From positions 18,701,578 to 18,765,577 of the forward strand of contig NC_086378.1 in the NCBI RefSeq assembly GCF_036588685.1: DNA of 64,000 bases, read 5' to 3'. The DNA is from Mytilus trossulus. Taxonomy: Eukaryota > Mollusca > Bivalvia > Mytilida > Mytilidae. A program made the position numbers and the translations under genes. This document shows, one piece after another, positions 39,479 to 50,892 of the stretch (positions are counted from its first letter, which is position 1; each line of letters opens with the position of its first letter). Under the pieces are notes generated by a model. The model did no database searches. It was not told the origin of the DNA and saw only the letters and a program-made list of their open reading frames with translations.

Positions 39479-39597
39479 AAGAATTTTGGTCCTTTAAGCT
39501 CTTTAACTTCATACTTTATTTGGCCTTTTAACTTTTTTGGATTCAAGCGTCACTGATGAGTTTTATGTAGATGAAATGCGTCTGGAGTAGATGCGAA
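39479..39597 (+). mobile_element. Decayed hammerhead retrozyme copy B
   Basis: A plus-strand fragment beginning AGAATTTTGGTCCTTTAAGC. It carries GCGTCACTGATGAG, a weak helix II, GAAATGCGTCTGG and no normal continuation. Helix III has lost two bases compared with the intact copies. Probably inactive. Confidence 0.7.
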
Positions 39598-41800
39598 AAT
39601 TTACTAAAAATCATAAACATACTGTACAAACAAAATATGATCTCATGTTATACAACTTTTGTGACAAATATATAGATTCTGAATATACAAAGTAACATAC
39701 ATGTATATCTTAGGATGTTGATTATGTAGAATTATGTAGAATGAGATGGGTTTTAATGTTAAGGTTGAACTGTTATCATTATATTGATTTTTATATGTTA
39801 TTTTATTATTTAATTTAAAACTTATTGTTAAAATTGTGTGTTTGAAGATTATAGTGTCCTGATGCAGTTTCTCAAAAAACCAAACTTTAAGCAGATTTAT
39901 TTCCTCATTAAATAAATAGAAAACAAAAGAATCCCACCTTAGATATACATTGATTGACTTTGCTGTATAATAATTTTAACATTCCATTGTTTTATATATC
40001 ATGTAAATAAAAGGATTGAAACATGTATTTTTAACATTAATAAAGTTATTTTTAAGAACATGCTGAGAACTTCTTGAATGTTATTTATGTAAAATAGTTT
40101 CAGAATTAATGTCACACCTTTAAGACAGATTGATAACACATAACCCTGCCACACTACATTTCCCTGTCCTTATTCAGGAACCTCTACATGTTGAATTTTG
40201 TTCAATATCTTGATCATTGTCATAAAAGAATTTGGTTATAGAAATTTGGTTAATAATGAGAATTAAGCTGCTTTGTAATTTGAATAAGGTGATATGTAGA
40301 CAACAAGACAAGGGTATATTTCATATTTTGTAGTACCTCAAATTTGCTGCCAAATTGCAGTAGACGGACTAAATTTGCTAAAAAGGTCTTGCTGTCCGTA
40401 TGCACCACACACTCGTTTGCATTTCAAGTTGTTTGCAGCAAATATTCGTGGACCTTTCTGCAATCTTGATGCAAATACACATAAATGGTAGCTGCGAGTC
40501 TGCTACAATATTTGCAGGATGCTGATTTTGATGATCAATGCCTTAGAATTGATACATATGGTGAAACCCCATTTAAAAATGACTGGATCCTACCATGGAC
40601 ATTCAAGCTATGGGTTTCTTCTAAAACTTTTTCGTCTAGCTTAGGAATTTACTATAAGGACTCAAAGCTAGCTCCTTCAAACACTATTTGCTAGTTATGG
40701 TCTCATAAATTTAGATACCGAGGCCAAGAGGTAGCCTGATAATATGTGATTAGCAATAAGGGTTCAAGGATATGGGGAACTAGTCATTATTTTTACATTC
40801 TCATCATAACTTTACGAGACATAACAATCTGTCATAATATTGTTACATATAATTAGTAAAGAAATTTATGAATTTTCCTTATCAGTTCGTTATTTTTTTA
40901 TATTTTATTTTTTGTATCATCATAATGAGAATGCATTCAATGACGAATTTTATTAACGAACACGCTAATTTATTAAAAACAAAATTATTGTATTCAATTG
41001 TCGCTTTTTACTGCCAAACATCGTATATAAATACAAATTTCAAAAGTATGACACAATACACAATACACAACGTTTTTATTTCCTTTTCAGTAAAACGTGA
41101 TTCTAAACTTGATGTTAAGAAGTTCGTCTTACATTTGTCGAATTGAAATTGATATATTTTGTTAATTTGGCTTTTAATTCAGAATTTTAATTTTATACCT
41201 CAAAGCAGGTGAGTCGTAACAGTTTATAAGTTGTTTACATACATACATTTGATACGGTACATTATAATGATATAAGGTAAAATATATTAATGAAAATCTA
41301 TAAAGCAGAACTGGTTTAATTTTTTTATACATTTATGCAAGTTTAAATAAATTTCACATCAAGCAATTAGTAATACGTAAAACTTGGACAGAAAATGTGT
41401 AAAAACTATATAAATAAAGTGTATTATACCTTGGCCTCATAAAAACGTCATCATGACAGGTCAACACTGTTCAAATAAATCTAGAGAAAAATGAAGGAAC
41501 CATCTACAAGCAGTTAATAATTTGTAAATGATTGATTAACTTTCAATTTATATTTTACCGGGCTTTACATTTGAAGATGATATTTTCCTTTTATTTTTTT
41601 TACTGTGGTTTGGGGATCAGGCATCTGGCTTTTCTGGAGCTATGAAATAGTGCGGTCATAACAAAAAATTTAATTGTCCCTAGCTACCGTCCCAAAATCG
41701 TTGATACCAAATTGGAAGTAAATTACTTATTCATTTTCAAATCTACCATCCAAACCTAGCTTACGACTTCTTTGGATTTAAGGATACATATTGAGTCTTT
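39598..41800. other. Intergenic, no gene seen
   Basis: AT-rich DNA without supportable exons. Open frames at 40485-40694 and 40868-41146 have no recognisable domain or splice context. Confidence 0.35.
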
Positions 41801-42055
41801 AACACGACTCATCAATGACGCTCAGATCAAAATATTTATAAAGCAAAACAATTAAAAAGTTGAAGAGCATCAAGAACTCAAAACCCCCAAATATTGCGCC
41901 AAATACTGCTAAGGTAATCCATGTCTGGGATAAGAAAATCCGCAGTTTATGAAAAATGTTTTGTAAATAGGAAATTTATAAAAAAAAAAACCCGACCATA
42001 TAATTGATATTCATGTCAATTTCGAAGTGCTTATTACTGGGCTGGTGATTCCCTC
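41801..42055 (-). mobile_element. Decayed hammerhead retrozyme copy C
   Basis: A minus-strand copy. On the plus strand it shows ACTCATCAATGACGCTCAGA, AGAGCATCAAGAACTCAAAA and TTACTGGGCTGGTGATTCCC in the family order. The core is TTGATGA instead of CTGATGA, and the GAAAC part is replaced by unrelated bases, so it is inactive. It ends near the structured CTGGGCTGGTG block. Confidence 0.7.
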
Positions 42056-42811
42056 CAAAATAATTTCTAAAATAATTCAGGTTAATATCAACATGATTTA
42101 AGACAATATAGTGCACGTTTCTTCCCTTGCTTTTAATATAAGTTTATCGGAAAGTCAAATTCAGCGATATCGTCACCACGATCGGTACTTATTGGCCATG
42201 ATGATCGCAAGCCAAAACATAAACAGAACAGGCAAATTGTGTCGGATGAAGTTTAAACCTTTCATCTGTTCAGAAGATCAAAAGGTATATACGTTTCCTA
42301 CCTACAGCTCAATATTAATGGTCTATATATAGGACCCTACAGTAAAGTAACATGCGTTGTAAACAGGTACATGTATGCTTGATTATAACTGAACTAATTA
42401 TAGCAGCCTGATCTTAATAATCACCTTTATAATGATAACATAGTGACCCCATTTTGTTAGTGTTATAGGTATAATCGGTATTTGACTTTCTAATAAACAC
42501 AAACGTTAATTTGAAATCTTCTGAAATTTTAAAAAGCTGAATTAGTTATTTTCAGTCACAATCTGTCTTGAACTGGGTCCCGACCAAAAGTTAAACAATT
42601 TTGAATATCAAAGAGTACACCTGAAAATCGGTTCGTTTAAAGTTATATCCCTGGGGTAAGAAGGGGGAAGATGTAAAGTTTTGAAGTGTGAAAGACTGAA
42701 CGAGGAACTGGACACAGAGCTGAAAATCAGATTTGAAATAGTTAAGATTTCACTAAAGTATAAAGATATAGGACAGTTTATAAACATCGAAACCTTGCCT
42801 GTATTTTTATG

Positions 42812-43105
42812 CCCCACCTACGATAGTAGAGGGGCATTATGTTTTCTGGTCTGTGCGTCCGTTCGTCCGTCCGTCTGTTCGTTCGTCCGTCTGTTCCGCT
42901 TCAGGTTAAAGTTTTTGGTCAAGACAGTTTTTGATGAAGCTGAAGTCCAATCAACTTGAAACTTAGTACACATGTTGCTTATGACATGATCTTTCTAACT
43001 TTTAAGCCAAATTAGATTATTTACCCAATTTCACGGTCCATTGAACATGGAAAATGATAGTGCGAGTGGGGCATCCGTGTACTTTAGACACATTCTTGTT
43101 CAACC
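42812..43105. repeat. Dispersed repeat CCCCACCTACGATAGTAGAG with a CGTC/GTTC microsatellite
   Basis: Begins GCCCCACCTACGATAGTAGA and GGGGCATTATGTTTTCTGGT. It then has a run of CGTCCGTTCGTCC words at 42857-42898, GAAACTTAGTACACATGTTG and GTGGGGCATCCGTGTACTTT. I recall this as a frequent mussel repeat. Its two ends (GGGGCAT) are similar. The frame through it is not a gene. Confidence 0.65.
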
Positions 43106-43194
43106 TATAATGAATACAGTCTTAAACTATGGGGACATATTCTCCTTTAAATATACTGAACATATACACAGTGTAAAAATTGAGAATAGAAAAG

Positions 43195-43262
43195 GTGAAT
43201 GTGTTTAAGAGACAACAGCTCGACCAAAGAACAGACAACAGCCGAAGGCCACCAATGGTGTT
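43195..43262. repeat. Diverged scrap of the GACAACAGCTCGACC dispersed repeat
   Basis: AAAGGTGAATGTGTTTAAGA, GAGACAACAGCTCGACCAAA and GAAGGCCACCAATGG match the word order of the dispersed repeat seen at 31764-31895 (tail part). Short and diverged. Confidence 0.4.
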
Positions 43263-44921
43263 TCAATGTTATATGTATATCTTAAGTATGTTTAAATGAA
43301 CATAAATTTGTTCCATGGATTTAGGTTGATAGATAAAGGCAAAGTTTAGATGTTTATGAAGTGTCCTATATTTTGACTTAAGTGGAACTTTAATGATGGT
43401 AGGAAGGTATCAATGAAGACTTGGTATAATTACCATATATCTGAAGTGTTCGTCTAAGGAATTTCGAAGAACCATATTTTATTTCAAAGATTTTAACCAT
43501 TGAATAACTGATAGGAAGTTTTTGGAGGTGAGGTACTTTGTATTGACAAAATGTTAAAATTGGACTGTTGGGAATACAAGGCCTTTAATAAACGTTACTG
43601 AAGATTGTCAATGTTGTTGTTTCTTGTGGTGGTAAAAGTTAAGCATTTATCAGCTCCGGGAAATTCTGTCTTATCGAAGTCATCATTTTCCAATACCTTA
43701 CTGGTTGCACCTTGAATGTAAGATATGTAGGAAATACTAACAGCTAAGGTTACCAATTTTGTATTGATATATACTAGTATATAATTAAGTTTTGACAGCT
43801 ACGTTAACACCAATAGAAAAGCCAACGAACTGAAAGGAATGTATGCCATTGCGCTTATTCCAGATAAAGTTGTGCTGGGTGTACCGGTTGTGCAAATGAT
43901 GTTAAGAACAAAACAGATTCATAATGCAGTGAAGCATCTGATTCAGTTTTTTTGTGTGTGTTTCGGTGCCCTTGTGTATTTATGCATCTCTATCTCTATT
44001 TCTTCGGTGGATTTGATGTAAGCTTCTCGATATTATTGCCTTACAAACTAGACGAGCATACATCTAAAGTATTTAATGAATTGATTTATTAGACTTTGAT
44101 TGATTAGTGTCTACGATTTACTAAATGTTACTATTGCATCATGCGCCTGTGCTAAAAGACCTATTCCTGTACATATTGATTTGTTCATTATAATTTGTGT
44201 CTTGGTTATTTTTTCTATGAACACACATACCTCTGCTCAATTTTATAATTAAATAGTGCATTTTGTTTATTATTGCATTCAAATATTGGTCATTCAGATA
44301 AATTTGTCAGGATTGTATTATCAGTTTGTATATATACCTTTTTTTTATAGTTTTTTGTTGTACATGTAATGGCAGTTGATGTGTGTGAATGCTTTTTGAC
44401 AAAATGTATAAATATTCCTTTAAACCCGCTGTTCTTCTGTTAAGTACATGGTCACATTTCTTATATGACACATAACATTTTGTTATCATTGTTGGAACAT
44501 AGATAACAATATATATTAGTATAGTGTCACAAAAAACAGGAAGACATACTTTCATATATATATATATGTGTGTATCGTATAAATCTACATATTTGTTTTT
44601 GTAGTTCAACAACATTCTCAGATAAGAAAATATGAAACTTTATTACGTTAACATGTTTTAACAAAATAATAGGGTTAGATTTGTTTCCCTCTCCTAGATC
44701 GGTTGTAGTCAGCACTTCTGTGTTGACTTGAGTTATCATTGATATGTTCATAATTATAAATTAACTGTTAACAAAACTTTGTTTTTTTTGAAACACTAAG
44801 GTTTTTCTTCCTCAGGAATAGATTACCTTAGCTGTATTTGGCAAAACATTTAGGAATGTTTGGTCCTCAAAGCTCTTCAACTTCGTACTGTATTTAGCCT
44901 TTTATAACATTTTTGATTCGA

Positions 44922-44965
44922 ACGTCACTGATGAGTCTTTTGTGGACGAAACGCGCGTCTGGCGT
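44922..44965 (+). ncRNA. Type I hammerhead ribozyme, complete core (copy D)
   Basis: Helix I: ACGTCA (44922-44927) pairs with TGGCGT (44960-44965), six pairs with one G-U. Core: CTGATGA 44928-44934. Helix II: GTC 44935-44937 with GAC 44945-44947, seven-base loop. GAA 44948-44950. Helix III: AC 44951-44952 with GT 44957-44958, closing loop GCGC. The predicted cut is after C 44959. All core positions needed for cleavage are present. The very short helix III suggests activity as a dimer, as in other small type I retrozyme ribozymes. Confidence 0.85.
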
Positions 44966-45273
44966 ATATACTAAATTTAGTCCTGGTATCTACGATGAGT
45001 TTATTTGCAACAACTGGGTCGATGCCACTGCTGGTGGAGTATTATTTCCTCGAGGGTATCACAAGCCCAGTAGTCAGCACTGCTGTGTTGACTGGAGATT
45101 TCATTGATATGTTCATAATTATAAATTAACTATTAACAAAACTTTGAATTATTGAAAAACTAAGGCTTTTCTACCTCAGGTATAGATAACCTTAGCTGTG
45201 TTTGGCAATTTTTGGTCCTCAAAGCTCTTCAACTTCGTACTGTATTTTGCCTTTTATAACATTTTTGATTCGA

Positions 45274-45317
45274 GCCTCACTGATGAGTCTTTTGTAGACG
45301 AAACGCGTGTCTGGCGG
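45274..45317 (+). ncRNA. Type I hammerhead ribozyme, complete core (copy E)
   Basis: Core CTGATGA at 45280-45286, helix II GTC/GAC with loop TTTTGTA, then GAAAC, loop GCGT and GTC. The predicted cut is after C 45311. Helix I is weaker (GCCTCA against TGGCGG), with one C-C mismatch. Core intact, helix I decaying. Confidence 0.8.
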
Positions 45318-45328
45318 AAATATTATTA

Positions 45329-45468
45329 GTTATCTTGGTGTAATCAGGGGTGTATAGAATTTTACACCGTTGTCGAAAATTCATACACCCTGAGACGCAG
45401 CCGAATGGGTGTATGAATTTTCAACAACGGTGTAAAATTCCGTACACCCCTGATTACACCAAGATAAC
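45329..45468. repeat. Foldback, 140 bp, inserted at the edge of the retrozyme array
   Basis: The left arm GTTATCTTGGTGTAATCAGG and the right arm CCTGATTACACCAAGATAAC are perfect complements at the ends. The stem continues with few mismatches for about 60 bp. The centre is CCCTGAGACGCAGCCGAATGGG (45389-45410). Confidence 0.9.
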
Positions 45469-46755
45469 GAATTTATTTCTTATGAACAATCCCTTTACTC
45501 ATTTTGAAACCAGGGGGTATAATTGAAAAATTGTAATGACAAATTTACAGCGTACCATTATTTCAACGGCCATGTTGCTGCGCATTGTCAGAGACTATTT
45601 TCTTTCTATGTTTGTATTCTTTTGATTTTTCCGGAGAAATTTTTTTTTTAAATTTTTGTCATCATGGTCATTATTATTTTTTATTTTTTTTCATTTCTAT
45701 TAGTTTCTTTTTTTTCTTTTTTTTTCTTTATTTTGGTCAAAATGTAATATTTAATTTGGCAAAATTTTATTTATCCCGGGTCAGAACCAGGGTGGGGTGT
45801 TATTTACACCGGGGTTATTAACCAATCAGATTGCAGTATTTGTGCTGCATAAGAAATAATAAAGTTTACTCCTGGTATCTATAATGAGTTTATTTGTTAA
45901 AGTTACAATGGGTTAACTTTAACTCTAATTACAGGTGAAATCATTTATCCCTATTACATAATTATTATGGTTCACTAAAAAGAAATAATTGAACAGTTAT
46001 TATATACAAAAATCTCAAATGTTTGAGAAACGTGAACACACCCTACTATTATGTGCAAAATGAAAACAGAAAACTATTTAAACATATATTTAGATACAGA
46101 TTCGATATCTAACAAAAAAATCATATATCACACACACGACAAATGTAAACATGGTAAAGTCGTAATAACCTTTTAATAGATTGTAAATTAACATGCAATG
46201 AAATTCATTTATATTTACAATACAGTTGTTTATATAAAACTATTTTATTGGAGAAAAAAATCTTGTTTAAAAATTTATACAATTGTTGTCTATTCATAAC
46301 ATTAAAGAGCTTAACAGTCAAGGTATATATGCCTTTATTTTGCTGTTAAGATTCATTATTCATAAAAATATAATGCTGATATTTCCTGATTATGTGTTGT
46401 CATTCTCCGCCGATGATAAAACTGTTTGTAATCATATAACATGTATGCAGTTATTGGATTAATTCACTGATGCTATTTTTTTTTGCATAATAATGTAAAT
46501 TCTATAACCTGTATAAAAGACTATTTTTATGGTTGTACATGTACTTCATAAATTTTCTTTAAATAGAGTGCACAAGGTCGTCCACTTAAAAATATTGGTG
46601 AACATTTCAGTAAACAAAATTCAAGTATAAATTTATAAATATAGCGGTTACGGTTACAGTTGGAAATGATTTTAACTTCCGCGATGCATGAAAAAGAAAT
46701 TAAACGGATTTATTTCTATATGGAGCAGAAATCATAATTGGATAATTATATCTGG
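45469..46755. other. Region upstream of the TLR gene
   Basis: 45469-45857 separates retrozyme fragments and looks like inserted DNA, with T-rich tracts and GGTCAGAACCAGGGTGG. 45858-45900 is a retrozyme scrap. From there to the TLR start is AT-rich flank. A 17-codon upstream reading frame (46684-46737) ends just before the TLR coding region. Promoter elements could not be assigned. Confidence 0.4.
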
Positions 46756-49308
46756 ATGAAAATGAATCAGATAAGACGAATGTTCCTTTTACTTATCATG
46801 TTAACAATATTAAACGAAAACCATGCAATGCCTTGTACGTACAGTAGAAATAGAAAACATAAGCTGATTGCACATTGTGAAAATCAAGGATTTACTTCTG
46901 TGCCAGGGAATCTAAGTCGAGATATAAGTGAGCTAATTCTTTCCAATAACTCGATACGCATGCTGCAAAACGATTCATTCCTCCATTATACGAAAATGGA
47001 AATCTTGATTTTGAATAAGAATCGTATATCTGAAATCAAGGAGGATGCCTTTGTTGGACTACATTTGCTTAAAGTTTTGAAGGTAAATGATAATTTGATT
47101 ACCATTACAACCCTGAAAAAGGGAGTTTTCAGACATCTTAGTAATCTAATGGATCTAGATATAAGTCGCAATAAGAAGTCATTATTTGAAAACACTGCGT
47201 TTGTTTACCCTGATGATGCATTTTCTACATTGAGATCCTTGCAAAATCTTTCGATAGATTTATTCATGTTCCCTGAATTTGGAGCAGGATTCAGTTCTCT
47301 TAAAAACCTTACTGTTTTGAAATTTTCTCAATGTTATTTGAGAAATAGTAGTCGTTTTCGGCTATCTAATTCAACATTCGAACACTTTTCGGCAAACCTG
47401 AAAGAACTCTATATCAGCGGCTGTCGTAATTTTTTTCTACTGGAATATGGACTATTGGAATACTTTCCTCACTTAAAGATTTTAGATCTTTCCGAATCAT
47501 ACGTGCACCTATATCAAGCACTGCGTATTCTACATCCGTTTCAGAATAAGAACATGTCTGTTATAAACTTTCACCACATAAGCGATAAGTCAATCAATGA
47601 AGATGATTTTCCATACTCTGTTGTATTAACAGCAGAATTAATGACATATTTAAGAACTATCTGCATTGAAGCATTAGACCTGTCAAAAACTGGAATCGTA
47701 GATTACCAGCATAATTCTTTGTTATCGTTCGAGAATCCAGAATGTTTCAAAACATTCATCATATCGGCTAACAGATTACCTGCAACGACTGCGAAGCATT
47801 CATTACAACTTTATTCTTTTTTAATGAAAGCAATTAACATTAAAGTTTATGATTTGTCATACTTGACTATAGATTATGCTGATCCTGTCTTTATCAACGT
47901 ATACGACACCGAATCTTTTTATCATTTACCAGAAAGTTCGAATGTTTTTCACATATCTCCGCGTTGGAACATAAACTACTCGCTTCCATCATCTATAGAG
48001 TTTCTTAGATTCACTCATATACAAAGCACCCCTTCTTCAGCATCTGTTACTTGCAAAAACACATCTCTTAAATATCTAGATGTATCATATGGTGTTTACA
48101 AACGTTATCCAAAATTGTCAGAGGACTGTTTAAATCAGCTGGAATATTTGGACATTTCAGGAATTTCAGTAGCAATCATCACTTTTCCATCAATGCTCTT
48201 ACCTAAACTCGTTGTGCTAAAAATGACAAATGCAAGAATAGACCAAATTGTACGTAAAGGTAGAGAATGGATGTCTTTTAGAGCCCCTGCGTTGAGAGAA
48301 GTAGACATCTCATTTAATTATATTTGGACTTTGGAGGAAACAACTTTCTTCGAACAGCCACATATAACGCATTTAAATATGTCAAACAATTTATTCAGGA
48401 CCATTCCTAATTTTGTAACCAAGCTTCAAAAGTTGAAATCGTTGGATCTCTCCAATAATTTGATTACTTCTATTGACGACAACATAAGGATTTGGTTGAA
48501 TAAAATGACCCGTTCACATCCTATCTTATATTTGGATAACAATGCTTTTGTATGCTCGTGTGATACTCTGGATTTTCTTTTGTGGTTTGAAAAAACAAAC
48601 GTAACATTTTATAACGGAGATAATTATACCTGCACTATGTCAAACAATAAGCAAATCCTATTAAAGGAGGTAGCAAAGAATACCAACACATATTTCGCAG
48701 ACTGCAAAGCCACTTTATGGCTTCATGTTGGTATAATACTAGTTGCTAGTGCCTTCGGTGTTTTTGTACCTCTTTCTCTTCTCTATAACTATAGATGGAA
48801 TATTATTCTCTACATGTATAGGAAAGTCCGACGAGTTGTTGAGAAAAATTTGCATGAAAATTATTTATATGACGCATATGTTTCTTATGAAGAAAGAAGC
48901 GTATTGTGGATACAGAAGTGTCTCCTTCCTAAAATTGAAGAAGAATGGGGACTTAAAGTGTGCTTACATGATCGAGATCTTCTTCCTGGAGATATTACGG
49001 CAGATGCAAAAGCAGAATCAATTCAGCAGAGTAGACATGTCGTGTTCATCATTACTGAACATTTTACAGAGGGAAAGTGGGGAAGATTCGAAATAGATAG
49101 AGCAAAATATGAAAAATATACAACAAACCTTAGAAAAATAATTGTCATTTTACAAAATATTCGAATCGAAGATATTCCACACGAAATTGTGAATATTTCA
49201 AATGACGTATGCTTCATTGAAATGACTTTGGACGAAAACGAAACTATCAACAGTACAGATAATCAACGGGATTGGCTTAAGTTAAAGGCTTTGCTGTATC
49301 TAAATTAG
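46756..49308 (+). CDS. Toll-like receptor, single exon
   Basis: Innate immune receptor: leucine-rich ectodomain, one membrane helix and a cytoplasmic TIR domain that would recruit MyD88-type adaptors. 850 aa from the ATG at 46756; the frame is open a few codons further upstream but without an ATG. Residues 3-24 (MNQIRRMFLLLIMLTILNEN) look like a signal peptide. Leucine-rich repeats run to about 590 (for example LSNNSIRMLQNDSF, LDLSNNLITSIDD). One C-terminal cap (FVCSCDTLDFLLWF ... C) lies at about 595-650, so it is a single-cysteine-cluster type. Membrane helix about 652-680. TIR about 703-848, with YDAYVSY (box 1) and CLHDRDLLPGD (box 2, with the conserved RD..PG). Box 3 FW is not obvious. 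Many N-X-S/T sites. Tandem AATAAA at 49359-49369, about 50 bases past the stop. Bivalve TLRs are often intronless and lineage-expanded, so no orthologue symbol is given. Confidence 0.93.
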   Translation: MKMNQIRRMFLLLIMLTILNENHAMPCTYSRNRKHKLIAHCENQGFTSVPGNLSRDISELILSNNSIRMLQNDSFLHYTKMEILILNKNRISEIKEDAFVGLHLLKVLKVNDNLITITTLKKGVFRHLSNLMDLDISRNKKSLFENTAFVYPDDAFSTLRSLQNLSIDLFMFPEFGAGFSSLKNLTVLKFSQCYLRNSSRFRLSNSTFEHFSANLKELYISGCRNFFLLEYGLLEYFPHLKILDLSESYVHLYQALRILHPFQNKNMSVINFHHISDKSINEDDFPYSVVLTAELMTYLRTICIEALDLSKTGIVDYQHNSLLSFENPECFKTFIISANRLPATTAKHSLQLYSFLMKAINIKVYDLSYLTIDYADPVFINVYDTESFYHLPESSNVFHISPRWNINYSLPSSIEFLRFTHIQSTPSSASVTCKNTSLKYLDVSYGVYKRYPKLSEDCLNQLEYLDISGISVAIITFPSMLLPKLVVLKMTNARIDQIVRKGREWMSFRAPALREVDISFNYIWTLEETTFFEQPHITHLNMSNNLFRTIPNFVTKLQKLKSLDLSNNLITSIDDNIRIWLNKMTRSHPILYLDNNAFVCSCDTLDFLLWFEKTNVTFYNGDNYTCTMSNNKQILLKEVAKNTNTYFADCKATLWLHVGIILVASAFGVFVPLSLLYNYRWNIILYMYRKVRRVVEKNLHENYLYDAYVSYEERSVLWIQKCLLPKIEEEWGLKVCLHDRDLLPGDITADAKAESIQQSRHVVFIITEHFTEGKWGRFEIDRAKYEKYTTNLRKIIVILQNIRIEDIPHEIVNISNDVCFIEMTLDENETINSTDNQRDWLKLKALLYLN

Positions 49309-49358
49309 AAAACATGAATGTTTGAAGAAGAAACATTTTAAAATCATAAATTGTATAA

Positions 49359-49369
49359 AATAAAATAAA
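49359..49369 (+). terminator. Polyadenylation signals of the TLR gene
   Basis: Two overlapping AATAAA hexamers lie about 51-60 bases after the TLR stop codon. Spacing and strand fit a short 3' untranslated region. Confidence 0.5.
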
Positions 49370-49502
49370 AAAAGATATATTTCTGTAATGAAAATCACAT
49401 TTTGATAAAACGTCCGACTCAAAACGACAAAACAATAACAAAGATACAACTCATTAAACCGGAGAAGTATATTTAAACAACACAAAAAACACTGGAAGTG
49501 AT

Positions 49503-49610
49503 ATCAGGTGATTCGAAAGTTTAAGTAGTGTCTGCTATACGTTGCACTTGGATGGAGAGTTGTTTCATTGGTACTCATACCACATCTTCTTATATCTATA
49601 GGTACATTAT
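49503..49610 (+). repeat. Dispersed repeat (CTTGGATGGAGAGTTGT family)
   Basis: Contains GCACTTGGATGGAGAGTTGT and CTCATACCACATCTTCTTAT. A related copy at 53738-53795 has GACTTGGACGGAGAGTTGTC and CTCATACCTCATCTCCTTAT. Common in mussel DNA as I recall; element class not known. Confidence 0.6.
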
Positions 49611-49659
49611 TTGAATGTGGTCTTTAAATAACATCGTAGTGAAATTTTGTTCTTTTTTT

Positions 49660-50290
49660 TATAGACGGACCAACAAATTTGTACATGTTTCGGCTTTCAA
49701 ACTTTTGTAACTGGGCATCACTGGTAGGTCTTGTGTGAACTTGTTGCCTTTTGTTGGCTGTTGTTCGTGTGATTCTTTGTCAATTGTGTTCTCCAATTTA
49801 TTTATATTGTAGTCCTGTGGTGTTGTGTTGTCATTTTGATTGTATATTTTACATGGCCATAAAAGTGCGAGGTTTGGCATGCCACAAAACCAGGTTCAAC
49901 CCACCATTTTTTCTTTTAAAAATGTCCTGTACCAAGTCAGGAATCTGGCCATTGTTATATTATAGTTCGTTTCTGTGTGTGTTACATTTTAACGTTGCTT
50001 CGTTTGTTTCCTCTTATTTTTGAGTGTAAATTCACATTGCGAAAAGATGTGTCACTGTACTTGTCTATCCCAAATTCATGTATTTGGTTTCTCGTGGGAT
50101 TTTGTCTGATGCTCGGTCCGTTTCTGTGTGTGTTACATTTTAGTGTTATGTCGTTGTTCTCCTCTTATATTTAATGCGTTTCCCTCGGTTTTAGTTTGTT
50201 ACCCCGATTTTGTTTTTTGTCCATGGATTTATGAGTTTTGAACAGCGGTATACTACTGTTGCCTTTATTTTTCAAGTATATTTTACGGTC
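49660..50290 (+). repeat. Dispersed repeat with internal duplication (GTTTCTGTGTGTGTTACATT)
   Basis: Holds GGACCAACAAATTTG, TGCCTTTTGTTGGCTGTTGT and ATTGTAGTCCTGTGGTGTTG. It has two copies of GTTTCTGTGTGTGTTACATT (49970 and 50120) and ends near GGTATACTACTGTTGCCTTT. I recall this order from other mussel sequences. The open frames over it lack domain similarity and are taken as chance. Confidence 0.55.
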
Positions 50291-50892
50291 TGAATCGGTT
50301 TTGGTTCATTTTGTTATTATAGTTTTGTTTTGTGGCATAGAGTTAAAAAATAAAATTTATAATTAAACAAGTAAGTAAACTGCTGCATATTTCCCACTCA
50401 TTACACATTTTGACCTATGCACCTTTCTTTATAAGTTTATTTTTAGGAGTCAAGTGTGTGTGATTTTGTCATGGTAAGTAGAGTCCTTATATGTCAAATG
50501 AAAAGACAAGACGTAAATAACACTTAAGATACGACTTAACTTTATTACGCCATAAAAATGATAACTAAAAATGTCATACATGTAACCTTGATCAATAACC
50601 TTATAGAAAAATTCCGGGTTGCGGAGAGTCTATTTTTTCATATTAATGTACTTATGTGGTACCAAGATGTCACATATCCCATGTAAGTCATATCTTCAAT
50701 GTAGGGTCGAGATTAACGATTTAAGATATGTCTTCCGCGGGATTGGATGTTTCAAAACTTCGTCATTCAAAACTTGTACATATAGTGATTAGCAGAGACC
50801 AACGAAGTTTACCGATATTCAGATCTCGTTAATTGATATTGAATGTTCAAACAAATTACACCAAAACAACTTGAAAATCGCATGCACTTAAA

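Larger units (their letters stand above)
44703..45326 (+). mobile_element. Tandem hammerhead retrozyme array (copies D and E)
   Basis: One partial and one full unit in tandem. GTAGTCAGCAC recurs at 44705 and 45070, TGGTCCTCAAAGCTCTTCAA at 44861 and 45213, and the ribozyme at 44922 and 45274, giving a period of about 352-365 bp. Each unit runs from the cleavage site through CTGGTATCTACGATGAGTTT, a structured CTGGGTCGATGCCACTGCTG block, AATTATAAATTAACT, CTTAGCTGT and TGGTCCTCAAAGC to the next ribozyme. It encodes no protein. A third fragment (TTTACTCCTGGTATCTATAA) reappears at 45858, past an insertion. Confidence 0.85.

Noticed and set aside
43839-44021. Small membrane protein
   Set aside because: Open frame of 60 codons with no homology, start context or splice signal; AT-rich DNA gives many such frames.
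46738-46755. Longer TLR start
   Set aside because: The open frame reaches 46738 only with a TTG codon. The first ATG is at 46756 and is followed by a good signal peptide.
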